Below the pieces are notes generated by a model. That model was not told the origin of the DNA. It did no database searches and saw only the letters and a program-made list of their open reading frames with translations. Below, piece by piece: positions 1-9,439 of a stretch of 64,000 nucleotides of DNA. The stretch spans positions 62,001-126,000 of the forward strand of contig JAUNLK010000003.1 of the NCBI GenBank assembly GCA_030535395.1. Direction: 5' to 3'. This DNA is from Tissierellia bacterium. Its GTDB lineage: Bacteria > Bacillota > Clostridia > Tissierellales > Peptoniphilaceae. Numbering within the stretch: position 1 is the first letter of the stretch; every line of letters begins with the position of its first letter. A program made the translations under genes and the position numbers.

Positions 1-278
1 GAAAAACGACACTCCATTCTCAGGCCTATGAGGTCCTGCATGTTCTCGTAGAGCTCCTGGGGACTGTCGTATTTCAGGTACAGATTATTGCGAATGACCT
101 TTTCCTTAAAGCTGTTCTCGCTCTTTACCCGACTGTTAATGCTGAGAAAGCTGTCCTCATCCTTAAAGTGGTAGAGGAAGAAGGCCTCCAAGCGGGAGCA
201 GACCTCTTGGGTCCTATGGTATTCTTTACCCAATATCTCCACTGCGCCGCTGATTTTGTCAAATAGTTCTAACTCCAT
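1..278 (-). CDS. RelA/SpoT-domain (p)ppGpp synthetase, partial (C-terminal part beyond window)
   Basis: Ninety-two codons read without interruption from an ATG at 278 to the window edge. The product has a helical N-terminus followed by INSRVKSENSFKEK and later DLIGLRMECRF, which match the substrate-binding region and the D-[IL]-x-G-[IL]-R motif of RelA/SpoT nucleotidyltransferase domains. There is no room for a hydrolase domain before this region, so a small synthetase-only alarmone enzyme is likely; it would transfer pyrophosphate from ATP to GDP/GTP in the stringent response. The catalytic C-terminal half is missing, so activity cannot be judged. Confidence 0.7.
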   Translation of the reverse strand, partial: MELELFDKISGAVEILGKEYHRTQEVCSRLEAFFLYHFKDEDSFLSINSRVKSENSFKEKVIRNNLYLKYDSPQELYENMQDLIGLRMECRF

Positions 279-363
279 GGACTCCCCCTATTCCATATTA
301 TTATACCACGTTCGGGGGCCCCCTCCAGTGCTCTGAAGGGGGGATGCTTCCAATAGATCCCCA

Positions 364-391
364 CAAAAAAAGATCGGCCCAGCCGATCTTT
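364..391 (-). terminator. Rho-independent terminator after the prolyl isomerase gene
   Basis: A perfect 10-bp stem (AAAGATCGGC with GCCGATCTTT, 369-391) with a 3-nt loop is followed on the minus strand by a run of T. It lies 13 bases after the stop codon at 404. Confidence 0.9.
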
Positions 392-403
392 CCTCGGGTC
401 CCA

Positions 404-1171
404 CTAGTACATTTTTACCGGATACTGCTCCATGAGCTCCTGAATTTTGGCGGTGTAGGCGTCCTTCTGCTTGAGGCGGAGAAGCTCCATGCGAATGTCG
501 TCTCGGGCTTCGTCGAAGCTCCGCTCCGTGGCCTCTTTGCTGTCCAGTCGCTTGATGATGTGATAGCCAAACTGGGTCTTGACGGGGGCGGAGAGTTCGC
601 CATCTTTTAAATTCCAGGCGGCCTCATCAAATTCTGCCACCATGGCCCCCCTGGGGAAGTCCCCCAGATCTCCCCCCTGGGCCTTGGAGGGGCAGGTGGA
701 GTGCTCTCTGGCCAGGGCGCCAAAGTCCCCGCCATTTTGAAGTTCCTGGTGAATCTCCTTGGCCTTTTCCTCCTCGTCCACCAGAATGTGGGCGGCGCGA
801 ACGGTGGCGGGCTCTTGGAACTGCTCCCGGTGCTCGTCATAGTACTTCAGGGCCTCTTCCTCGGTGACATGTACCCCTTCAATGGACTTACTGAAGGCAT
901 AGGACTTCACCAGGGACTCGGTGGTCTGAGCCAGTACCCTTTTGAACTCCTCATCTTCCGTGAGGCCGGTGGCCAGGGCGTCCTGATAGAGGAGCTCCTG
1001 GCGCACCAGCTCGTCAATGACCTGGCGCACCCCGTCCTCCGATTGGAACTGAGCGGCCATATTGGGGTCCATGGTGCTGAAGTACTGGACGACATCGCTG
1101 TCGAAAATCTTCTTCTCCCCTACCGTTGCCACCAGTTTTGGTTCTTTGTTTTCCTTTTGTTCTACAGTCAT
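404..1171 (-). CDS. PpiC-type (parvulin) peptidyl-prolyl isomerase
   Basis: A 255-residue protein. The N-terminal ~130 residues look like a SurA/PrsA-type helical chaperone region (VGEKKIFDSDVVQYF). A parvulin domain follows (RAAHILVDEEEKAKEI, then GGDLGDFPRGAMVAEFDEAAW and FGYHIIKRLD). Parvulins isomerise Xaa-Pro bonds during folding. Unlike PrsA it begins MTVEQKENKEPK, with no signal peptide and no lipobox, so it should be cytoplasmic. It is preceded by the cold-shock gene but separated from it by a terminator, and so may have its own promoter or depend on read-through. Confidence 0.9.
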   Translation of the reverse strand: MTVEQKENKEPKLVATVGEKKIFDSDVVQYFSTMDPNMAAQFQSEDGVRQVIDELVRQELLYQDALATGLTEDEEFKRVLAQTTESLVKSYAFSKSIEGVHVTEEEALKYYDEHREQFQEPATVRAAHILVDEEEKAKEIHQELQNGGDFGALAREHSTCPSKAQGGDLGDFPRGAMVAEFDEAAWNLKDGELSAPVKTQFGYHIIKRLDSKEATERSFDEARDDIRMELLRLKQKDAYTAKIQELMEQYPVKMY

Positions 1172-1184
1172 TGCTGCCTCCTAT

Positions 1185-1212
1185 AAAAAAGGACCCCAGC
1201 GGGTGGAGTCCA
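1185..1212 (-). terminator. Terminator after the cold-shock gene
   Basis: The stem GGACTCC/GGGGTCC (one wobble pair) with a 7-nt loop at 1191-1211 is followed on the minus strand by TTTTTT. It sits 10 bases beyond the csp stop codon and just before the start of the prolyl isomerase gene. Confidence 0.85.
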
Positions 1213-1221
1213 TAGTCTTCC

Positions 1222-1419
1222 TTAGAGTACGACGATATTGGCTGCTTGCTCGCCCTTTTCCCCTTCAACGACTTCGAAGGACACTTCCTGGCCTTCGTTG
1301 AGGGTGCGGAACCCGTCGGCTTGGATTTGGGAGTAGTGGGCAAAGACATCGTTGCCCTCCTCGGTGGTGATGAAGCCAAATCCTTTTTCTGCATTGAACC
1401 ATTTTACTTTACCGGTCAT
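1222..1419 (-). CDS. csp: Cold-shock protein (CspA/CspB family)
   Basis: A 65-residue single OB-fold protein, the usual length of bacterial Csp. It carries [15 protein letters not shown] (RNP1, KGFGFI) and VFAHYSQI (RNP2), the aromatic surface that binds single-stranded RNA and DNA. The ATG at 1419 is chosen because the family starts at M-x-G-K-V-K-W and GGAGGT lies just upstream; an open frame further upstream is not conserved family sequence. Such proteins act as RNA chaperones, at low temperature or constitutively. The gene has its own terminator. Confidence 0.97.
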   Translation of the reverse strand: MTGKVKWFNAEKGFGFITTEEGNDVFAHYSQIQADGFRTLNEGQEVSFEVVEGEKGEQAANIVVL

Positions 1420-1497
1420 TGAGATTACCTCCAGTGTAAATTCTTCAGAACAAAACGAGAGATAACCTGCTGCCAAGTTGCATCTCAGTTTTTACTA

Positions 1498-2238
1498 CTA
1501 AAGTTTCTTAATCGTATCAAAGGGACCCTCTTCCGTCAAGAAGGAGAGGTGGCCCGAGGTGTGAATTCTTTTTTGCTCCTCGTCCCAGAAAGTGAAGGCC
1601 ACCTGGGGCCCCTGGGTCTTGGCCATGGCAAAGCCCTGGGGGTGGAGGAGCTCCTTGGAATAGATGATATCGAAGTGGGTGGTGGGCCCCCTGCCCTCCA
1701 GGCCCTCCCTGAGAAAATCCACGTAGAAGTAATTGCCAATGTGACCGTTGTCATCGACAAATTCCTCCCGGGTTTGGTGGAAAGTCATGGACTGGGTCAC
1801 CTTGACCTTCCGGGGGATGATACTGGCGGCGTCAAATTCGGGATCGGCGTACATGGCAATCATCTCCCGGGGGATTTTCACCATTCGCCGCTTTTTGAGA
1901 TCGGTGAGGACATACTGGCCGTAGGCCGAGGCAAAGACCTCCCCTGGGGTTAAAATTCGAAACCTCCGGAAGACATAGAGGGCCGTTGCCTGGACCACCG
2001 TAGTCTCCACTAAGAGCCCCTCTTTGGGAAGCTTGCCCTCCTGGTGGAGGTCCACATTCCAGGAGTAGAGCATCCAGCTCTGGCTGGGGGCTATGACCGG
2101 CTCAGAGGAGGAGTCGTGCTCCACGCTGATTTTCTGAAAGAGGACCAGGACTTTTTTCAGATCCAGCTGGCCCAGAGGGTCCAGTATTTCCTCCCTCTCC
2201 CCTGCCCCGAGAACTCGCCGATAGGACTTAGAATACAT
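1498..2238 (-). CDS. Acyl-ACP thioesterase (FatA/FatB-like, double hotdog)
   Basis: A 246-residue protein, a typical length for bacterial acyl-ACP thioesterases (PF01643). The first hotdog carries ILDPLGQLDLKKVL and SWNVDL followed by YVFRRFRI. The second carries DDNGHIGNYFYVDF, which fits the D-x-N-x-H catalytic signature of the plant FatA/bacterial family. The enzyme releases free fatty acids from acyl carrier protein in the cytoplasm. The ATG at 2238 follows AAGGAGGCGAACT; an in-frame upstream start lacks a good ribosome binding site. It is divergent from glmS. Confidence 0.85.
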   Translation of the reverse strand: MYSKSYRRVLGAGEREEILDPLGQLDLKKVLVLFQKISVEHDSSSEPVIAPSQSWMLYSWNVDLHQEGKLPKEGLLVETTVVQATALYVFRRFRILTPGEVFASAYGQYVLTDLKKRRMVKIPREMIAMYADPEFDAASIIPRKVKVTQSMTFHQTREEFVDDNGHIGNYFYVDFLREGLEGRGPTTHFDIIYSKELLHPQGFAMAKTQGPQVAFTFWDEEQKRIHTSGHLSFLTEEGPFDTIKKL

Positions 2239-2282
2239 AGTTCGCCTCCTTGTTTTCAGTATAACACAGGATTTTCCCTTCA

Positions 2283-2311
2283 TTGTATGGGGCCTCTAAC
2301 TGTGCTATACT
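2283..2311 (+). promoter_or_regulatory. Probable sigma-A promoter of glmS
   Basis: TTGTAT (2283-2288) and TATACT (2306-2311) are separated by exactly 17 bases. Transcription would begin near 2318, about 25 bases before the ribozyme cleavage site. Confidence 0.65.
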
Positions 2312-2338
2312 GAGAGGCATTACACAGGGAGAAAAAGC

Positions 2339-2471
2339 ATAAGAGCGCCAGAACCCCAGCTTCTGGGGTGGACGAGGAATGGAGTGATCGAAGATTCGGC
2401 GGATGCTCCATAGGTATCACAGCCTCAGTTCGAAACAAATTCCGGGGCAATCCGGCGACAAATTTCGAACC
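2339..2471 (+). promoter_or_regulatory. glmS ribozyme (GlcN6P-responsive self-cleaving riboswitch)
   Basis: The conserved core is present in order: AGCGCCAGAAC (cleavage expected between A2344 and G2345), GACGAGGAATGGAGT, ATCGAAGATTCGGCGGATGC, TATCACAGCC, then a long stem GTTCGAAA/TTTCGAAC (2428-2470) enclosing a P4-like CCGG/CCGG hairpin. Known glmS ribozymes cleave the mRNA when glucosamine-6-phosphate binds, which leads to mRNA decay and feedback control of GlmS. The position, directly before glmS, fits. Confidence 0.95.
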
Positions 2472-2475
2472 GTGA

Positions 2476-2543
2476 CTCCCGTGTTAGGCCCCAGTTCCGG
2501 GGCCAGTATTCCCGGGGTCTAAGACCCCCTGGCAACACGAGAG
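2476..2543 (+). other. Predicted three-way-junction RNA between glmS ribozyme and start codon
   Basis: CTCCCGTGTT (2476-2485) can pair with AACACGAGAG (2534-2543) at 9 of 10 positions. It encloses two GC-rich hairpins, GGCCCC/GGGGCC (2487-2504) and GGGGTC/GACCCC (2514-2528). The outer stem covers the first half of the glmS Shine-Dalgarno GAGGAG. It lies outside the P1-P4 core of the ribozyme. There is no U-tract, so it is not a terminator. A role in translation or RNA stability is inference. Confidence 0.55.
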
Positions 2544-2551
2544 GAGAAACT

Positions 2552-4375
<1,824 letters not shown>

Positions 4376-4387
4376 AAAAAGAAAAGC

Positions 4388-4415
4388 AAAAAAGCACCCC
4401 AGGGTGCTTTTTTTT
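4388..4415 (+). terminator. Terminator after glmS
   Basis: The stem AAAGCACCC/GGGTGCTTT with a short loop is followed by eight T, 20 bases after the glmS stop codon. Confidence 0.92.
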
Positions 4416-4529
4416 GTGGTCACTATAGGATTTTACTCTTCCCATCCGGGATCCTCTCTTCTCAATCTCGGCACTGTGCAATCATATGGTAAAGTGAATG
4501 GTAAGTTTACTGCAAAGGGAGGGGTGGCA

Positions 4530-5702
4530 ATGAAACATGTGAAATACACCTTGATGAACAAAAACAAGCCTGTCCTGGATTTTTTGTACGATATGGAAGC
4601 TCACCGCATCGTCAAGATTCTCCAGTCCCGGGAGCTGGAATTTGCTCCACCGGCCATTCTCGATGGGAATGGAAACGCCACAAGGGAAAATCTCAACAAT
4701 TGGTGGCAGAGGAGGGCGATCCCGACCTCCCGTTGCCAAATTGCGCAACTTATGAGTCGGCTAAACATCGAAAGTACCCTCGTGCTGGCTGAGAAGAACT
4801 CCGGACTCTCCCTCTCCGATCGCTACTGGATCAACGATGCAGAAAACCCCCAGGAATGGGACAAAATCAACTTTTTTGACAACGACTTTCCTGAAGACCT
4901 TGGCTCTCTCACCTTGGGACAAAATTCATTCATCGAAAGTCCAAACTTTATGTCTCCAAACGCCACAGTTGGTGGAGATTTAATGAAAAAGTGGACCATT
5001 GTGGCTGGAAGACGGGTCCTTATCAAGAGGGGCACGGCCTTTACAAATCAAGAAGTGTACAATGAGGTAATTGCCACAATGCTGCACCGGAGACTCCTCC
5101 ATGAGGATGATTTCGTTCCTTACACACTCCATAAAGAAAATAGGCGGATGTATTGTGCCTGTCCGAATATGCTTCGGGAAGATGAAGAGCTCATCCCCGC
5201 CCTACACTTGATTCACAACCGAAAAAAACGGAGCTCCCAGAACGATTACCAGTTTCTCGTTGGCCGCCTTAAAGATCTTGGCTTGGATGATGTGGAGGTC
5301 TTTCTCTCTAAGATCTTCGTCTGTGATGTGATCATGGGGAATTTTGACCGGCACTACCAAAATTTTGGTGTGATTCGAAATGTGGAAACACTGGAATACA
5401 CCCGTATGGCGCCCATCTTTGATACGGGCAACAGCCTTTGGTGCAATGTAGAAACCCTCGATACATTGAGAGACTTCGAATATATTGCGAAGCCCTTTGG
5501 GATCGGATGGAGTCCTGAAAGGCAGCTGAAACTTTTCTCTCATTTCCAGTGGTTTGCACCTGAAAAATTGGATGGATTTATAGCGGAGGCCATGGAAATT
5601 TTGGGGAGGAACTCCAATATGCCCCCTGCACGAATGGAAAAAATTGAAGGTGGCCTTAAGTTACAAATCGAAAAAACGGTGAAACACATTGAGAAAATGT
5701 AA
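4530..5702 (+). CDS. HipA-like kinase-fold protein, orphan
   Basis: A 390-residue protein starting at the ATG at 4530 after GGGAGGGGTGGCA. Kinase-like features of the HipA family are visible: SPNATVGGDLMKKW (142-155, phosphate-binding loop region), a lysine in VLIKRG (about 166), the catalytic loop NFDRHYQNFG (271-280) and the metal-binding PIFDTG (295-300). HipA toxins phosphorylate proteins such as GltX, but no HipB-type DNA-binding partner is encoded beside it, and the N-terminal ~140 residues do not resemble the usual HipA N-terminal subdomain. It is lower in GC, with codon use (TTT, AAA, ATT) unlike glmS, which suggests acquisition. Function and substrate are unknown; a housekeeping kinase is possible. 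Confidence 0.75.
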   Translation: MKHVKYTLMNKNKPVLDFLYDMEAHRIVKILQSRELEFAPPAILDGNGNATRENLNNWWQRRAIPTSRCQIAQLMSRLNIESTLVLAEKNSGLSLSDRYWINDAENPQEWDKINFFDNDFPEDLGSLTLGQNSFIESPNFMSPNATVGGDLMKKWTIVAGRRVLIKRGTAFTNQEVYNEVIATMLHRRLLHEDDFVPYTLHKENRRMYCACPNMLREDEELIPALHLIHNRKKRSSQNDYQFLVGRLKDLGLDDVEVFLSKIFVCDVIMGNFDRHYQNFGVIRNVETLEYTRMAPIFDTGNSLWCNVETLDTLRDFEYIAKPFGIGWSPERQLKLFSHFQWFAPEKLDGFIAEAMEILGRNSNMPPARMEKIEGGLKLQIEKTVKHIEKM

Positions 5703-5899
5703 GCAGGAAAAAGGGGACCCGAGCGATTGCCCAAGTACTGGAAAGGATCCTTAGTTACCATCAAGTGGATGGGAAGCTGGATTTTTAGGTTTCATCCTTT
5801 TTTCTTGCATTCACTCGTGATGGTAGCGGCGGATATATACTGATTTGGCTTAAGAAAACTCATCTTAATTAAACGCAAAGCTGAATCCCAATGCAAACA

Positions 5900-5932
5900 A
5901 CCCCCTCCACTGGCTCAGCCAGTAAAGGGGGT
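5900..5932 (-). repeat. 33-nt hairpin repeat, copy A
   Basis: Read on the minus strand it is ACCCCCTTTACTGG, a 5-nt loop, CCAGTGGAGGGGGT. A second copy on the plus strand at 24970-25002 has the same length and stem, differing at one stem base and in the loop; similarity continues into TTTGC-TTG beyond the stem. It could act as a terminator for the stalk-domain gene (stop at 5974), but the two copies point to a dispersed element. Confidence 0.65.
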
Positions 5933-5973
5933 GCTTTGTGTGGGTCCTTAATTTTGTTTTCAAAGGCGGGAGT

Positions 5974-6927
5974 TTACTCCTCCCATCCGGGATTGCCGGT
6001 GAAGTTTTCGAAGTAGTACTGTCCGTCTTCGGTGCTGACCCAGGCGTCGTTGGCGCCGCCGGGTCGTTCTATGAGGAGGCGGTTCTCCTCTTTTTTCTTC
6101 ACTTTGGCGTAGAAGTTTCCGTCCACTACCTCTTTCTCACCGGTGACGGCATCCTCCAGGGTCACTTTCCCCTCTCGGACAAAGGTCACCGTTGCCAATA
6201 TTTCATACTCCTGGGGGGTGGGCATGAGAATCACATTTTTCCTGGGAACATAGCCCCGGGCGAAGGACCAGTCCTCGGGGAGGTCCCCCACGGGGCGAAT
6301 GAGATCCACGAAGAGCTCCTCCCCCTCTGCCTTCAGTACGATGCCCACATCCCCCGCCTGAAGCTGCTCTGGGGCCCTCTTTTTAGAGTTTGCCTCGGGC
6401 AGGGCGGAATCGTTGATGAGGACCAGTCGATACTTGAAGTCCTCCTCTTTTTTAGGCTCCACTCGGTCCCGGGTGAAGTGGACCCTGCGGTGCTCATGAT
6501 CCCAAAGGACCACTTGGCCGAAGCGCTCCCCAATGTAACGGAGGGGAACGAAAGTCCTGTCCTCCCTGAGAATGGGGGCCACGTCCAATGTTTCCTCCCA
6601 CCCATTGTGGGTGACTTCTCTCTTGCCTATTTGAAAGACCAGCTCTTCCCCGCCCCTGATCACGGCAACCCTCTGACCCTCCTGATCCCAAGTCACTTCA
6701 TAGCCCAGCTTTTCAGAGAGGAGCCTCAGGGGGACCATGGTCCTGTCCCCATGGATGAGGGGGGCCACGTCGCTGACCAGCTTCTCTCCATGGAGATAAA
6801 TCTCGGGGCCGGGGAGTTCCCCTGCCCTCACCTGTCTGGGAGCGCCGAGGGTGGCCAAAACCACCAGGGCACAGCCAAGGATCCAGAGGAATCTCCCCTG
6901 TGCAAAACACTTCTCTTTCAATGACAT
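5974..6927 (-). CDS. Exported copper-amine-oxidase-N-like stalk-domain protein
   Basis: A 317-residue protein. Residues 1-35 form a signal peptide (hydrophobic ILGCALVVLATLGA, cleavage near QVRA-GE). Two stalk repeats (PF07833 type) follow: DRTMVPLRLLSEKLGYEVTW and, about 60 residues later, DRTFVPLRYIGERFG with VLWD. The C-terminal half (about 160-317) has no domain I recognise and is rich in beta-type sequence. Stalk domains are common in surface proteins of clostridia and support wall or extracellular enzymes. No catalytic domain is attached. The neighbour is an SLH-domain protein, which fits an envelope role. Confidence 0.8.
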   Translation of the reverse strand: MSLKEKCFAQGRFLWILGCALVVLATLGAPRQVRAGELPGPEIYLHGEKLVSDVAPLIHGDRTMVPLRLLSEKLGYEVTWDQEGQRVAVIRGGEELVFQIGKREVTHNGWEETLDVAPILREDRTFVPLRYIGERFGQVVLWDHEHRRVHFTRDRVEPKKEEDFKYRLVLINDSALPEANSKKRAPEQLQAGDVGIVLKAEGEELFVDLIRPVGDLPEDWSFARGYVPRKNVILMPTPQEYEILATVTFVREGKVTLEDAVTGEKEVVDGNFYAKVKKKEENRLLIERPGGANDAWVSTEDGQYYFENFTGNPGWEE

Positions 6928-7078
6928 CTACCTCCTGTTCTCAGGAAAACCGGCCCTCTGTTGGAGGGCACACTATGTATTTAAGAAAAGTTTAACACAG
7001 TTTCCCCGCCCTTTGGCCACCCCCCCAATTTCCTCGGAATGTTTGTAGCTTCTTAGACATCTTTACCTCCCTGTAATG

Positions 7079-7110
7079 AAAAAAACCCCCGGCTTCTCAG
7101 CCTGGGGGGT
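7079..7110 (-). terminator. Terminator after the SLH-domain gene
   Basis: A C/G-rich stem (CCCCCGGC with GCC-TGGGGGG) with the loop TTCTCA lies next to a run of seven A on the plus strand, which is a U-tract in the minus-strand RNA. It is 25 bases beyond the stop codon at 7135. Confidence 0.88.
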
Positions 7111-7134
7111 TATGGGATCCTTGGATCTTTAGAT

Positions 7135-8088
7135 TTACTTGTTGGCGTAGTAGTCGTAGAGCCGAACTGCCACGGCTATGGCCTGTTCCCGGGTGGTGTT
7201 TTCCAGGGGACGGAAGCTGCCGTCTTCGAAGCCCTCCAGAAGGCCGAAGCCCTGAAGGCGCATGACGTGGTCCTTGGCCCAGGTGTGAATCTTGGCCTGG
7301 TCTGTGAATTTCCCACTGCCCTGTTTTTTGGGGGCGTCGATGCGATCCAGGAATCTGGAGAGCATAATGGCCATCTCCTCTCGGGTGATGAGGGCGTCGG
7401 GGGCAAAGTGATTTTTGTCCACACCCTTCACCAGGCCCAGGGCCGTGGCCTTGAGGACATAGGGATTGCCCGTGTCCACATAGATGTTTTCCTCCATGGC
7501 CAAGGTGGTGCCGGATTCCAGCTCATAGATGCGCACCAAGACTTCGGTAAATTCACTTCGGGTGATGTTTTTCTTGACATCCTCCCGAACCCTGTTGGGG
7601 ACAATGCCCAATTTGTCGGCGGTTTCCAGGGCCGCTGCACTCCAGCTGCTGCCATTGTTGAAGTCGGACTTCACCCCAATGGCAACCACGGGGGTCTCGG
7701 GTCCTGCCACTCCATCCACCAAGTAGTGAACTTTAAAGCTGTACTGATTGCTGAAGATGTCCACCTGCTGGAGATAGTGGTGGTCCTTGCCCGTGAGGAG
7801 GACACTGCTCCTGGCTTCCCCGCTGAGGGGAGCCACTATGGATGATTTCCCCTCCCCGGCCCAGGCCTCGTCGTTTTTCTTTACATCGATCTCATAGGCC
7901 ACTTCTTTGCCCTCTGCCAGGGCATCCAATACCCCCTGGGGATTGTTCCAGTGGACCTCGATGCCCTTTTCCTCTTTCCGGTAGCCCGCTCCGGCTTGGG
8001 CGGGGGCAAAACTCATGGCGTGAATTTGGCTGGCTGAGATAAGTAACAGGGCCAGTACTGCAAATATATTGATAAAACTCTTTTTCAT
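7135..8088 (-). CDS. S-layer homology (SLH) domain protein
   Basis: A 317-residue exported protein. The signal peptide is MKKSFINIFAVLALLLISASQIHA. After a unique domain of about 130 residues come three SLH repeats: around WSAAALETADKLGIV; around YVLKATALGLVKGVDKNHF with ITREEMAIMLSRFLD; and around WAKDHVMRLQGFGLLEGF with TTREQAIAVAVRLYDYY. SLH triplets bind pyruvylated secondary wall polymers and anchor proteins to the wall. The unique domain is unrecognised; nothing enzymatic is visible. It has its own terminator and lies just downstream of the cobalamin operon, on the same strand. Confidence 0.88.
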   Translation of the reverse strand: MKKSFINIFAVLALLLISASQIHAMSFAPAQAGAGYRKEEKGIEVHWNNPQGVLDALAEGKEVAYEIDVKKNDEAWAGEGKSSIVAPLSGEARSSVLLTGKDHHYLQQVDIFSNQYSFKVHYLVDGVAGPETPVVAIGVKSDFNNGSSWSAAALETADKLGIVPNRVREDVKKNITRSEFTEVLVRIYELESGTTLAMEENIYVDTGNPYVLKATALGLVKGVDKNHFAPDALITREEMAIMLSRFLDRIDAPKKQGSGKFTDQAKIHTWAKDHVMRLQGFGLLEGFEDGSFRPLENTTREQAIAVAVRLYDYYANK

Positions 8089-8156
8089 TCTTCCTCCTTC
8101 TGGGGTATTCTACCAAACTGGGAGGAAAAAATATTGTTTGTTACCATTTTGTAATA

Positions 8157-8717
8157 TTACAGTTCCGTTTCGCACCACTGGCCCCCCGGGCCCTGCTCCA
8201 GACAGACCAGCTCCCCATTTTCCACCCGCCGGGCCTGGATGAAGTCGCAGCCTTGAACCAGGGAGAGGACGGAGCGAATGAAGGCCTCGTGGCTCACATA
8301 GAGGGTGCGGTCCCGGGCCCCCTCCAAAAATGCCCGCCCCCTCTGGAGGAGCTCATCGATGGATTCCCCCTCCGGGAGGGTGCGGTTTCTGGGGTCCTCC
8401 ATCCAGTAGTCCAGCTCCTGTCTGCGGAGCTGGTAGACCTCATCGAAGTAGTGGCCCTCCAGAATGCCCATGTGGATCTCCCGAATGCCTATATCCTCCG
8501 TCACCGGGAGTTGCAACTGTTCATTGAGGATCTTACTGGTCTCCAGGGTGCGCACATAGGGGCTGGTGATTAGCTGCTCCAGGGGCAGCTCCTTTGCCCT
8601 TTGGGCCGCGGCTCGAATCTGCTCCCTGCCCCTGTCATTTAAGGGCTCGTAGCGGTCGGCAAAAAAGCCCTTTCGATTGCCCTCAGTCTCTCCGTGCCGA
8701 ATCATGTAGATCTTCAT
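8157..8717 (-). CDS. cobC: Alpha-ribazole phosphatase-like histidine phosphatase
   Basis: A 186-residue phosphoglycerate-mutase-fold protein beginning MKIYMIRHGETEGN with the RHG motif, and later YVSHEAFIRSVL carrying the second catalytic His. The start at 8717 overlaps the cobS stop by 4 bases. CobC removes the 5'-phosphate of alpha-ribazole phosphate or adenosylcobalamin phosphate at the end of B12 assembly. Sequence alone gives only histidine phosphatase; the specific call rests on its place as the last gene of the cobalamin operon. Confidence 0.82.
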   Translation of the reverse strand: MKIYMIRHGETEGNRKGFFADRYEPLNDRGREQIRAAAQRAKELPLEQLITSPYVRTLETSKILNEQLQLPVTEDIGIREIHMGILEGHYFDEVYQLRRQELDYWMEDPRNRTLPEGESIDELLQRGRAFLEGARDRTLYVSHEAFIRSVLSLVQGCDFIQARRVENGELVCLEQGPGGQWCETEL

Positions 8718-9439
8718 AGTGTAATCCCCCACAAAATCAAGAGGCAGACCAGCTCCCCCAGTTCCATGGCGGCCCCGAAGATGTCCCCACTGACGCCGCC
8801 AATATTGCGAATGCTCCACCAACTGATCCAGAGGCCATTGAAACAGCCTCCCAAGAGGAGGAAGAGGGCCCTGGGATACCAAAACCAGAGGGCCAGGGCC
8901 GTGAGGGCCGTCAACAGGACAATGCCCTTTTGGGGTCTCCCACTCTGGAAGTAGGCCCCCAGGCCATCGGGCCGGGCGGAGGGGGCAAATCCTATACAGT
9001 AGAGGACCCCCAGCCGGGCGCTGAAGAGGGCGGCCATGAGCTTCACCGGCCCGTAGTTGTGGGCGGAGAGGAGGGCGAATTTCCCCAAGAGGACCAGGAA
9101 AATGGCCAGTATGGCGAAGGTCCCCACAGTGGAGTCATGCATGATCCTCAATTTTTCCTCTCTGCTCCGATTGGAGAGAAAGCCGTCGAAGGTGTCTCCC
9201 AGGCCGTCCAGGTGGAGGCCCCCATTGAGGAGATTCCAGAGGAGCAGGCCCACAAAGGCCGCCACCATGGCGCTGTGGGGGAAGAGCCACTGGTGGACCC
9301 AGCCAAAGATGAGGCCCATGAGGCCGCTGATAAAGGGAAAGGCGAAGAGGGCGTGTTTGGCATTTTCGTGGGTGAAGTCCACCTGGATGGGCAGGGGAAT
9401 TCGGGTGAGAAATTGCAGCGCCAGTATGATGCCCTTCAT
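8714..9439 (-). CDS. cobS: Adenosylcobinamide-GDP ribazoletransferase
   Basis: A 241-residue polytopic membrane protein starting MKGIILALQFLTRIPLP, the typical CobS N-terminus, with the conserved GLHLDGLGDTFDGFLS block followed by LRIMHDSTVGTFA. These acidic residues bind Mg2+ in the CDP-alcohol-transferase-like active site. It joins adenosylcobinamide-GDP to alpha-ribazole (or its phosphate) to form cobalamin in the membrane. It overlaps cobU and cobC by 4 bases each, consistent with translational coupling. Confidence 0.96.
   Translation of the reverse strand: MKGIILALQFLTRIPLPIQVDFTHENAKHALFAFPFISGLMGLIFGWVHQWLFPHSAMVAAFVGLLLWNLLNGGLHLDGLGDTFDGFLSNRSREEKLRIMHDSTVGTFAILAIFLVLLGKFALLSAHNYGPVKLMAALFSARLGVLYCIGFAPSARPDGLGAYFQSGRPQKGIVLLTALTALALWFWYPRALFLLLGGCFNGLWISWWSIRNIGGVSGDIFGAAMELGELVCLLILWGITL

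Noticed and set aside
2486-2530. Terminator or attenuator before glmS
   Set aside because: Two stable hairpins are present but no U-tract follows either, so intrinsic termination is unlikely.
4404-4529. 42-residue upstream extension of the HipA-like protein
   Set aside because: It starts inside the glmS terminator; the ATG at 4530 has a strong purine-rich ribosome binding site.
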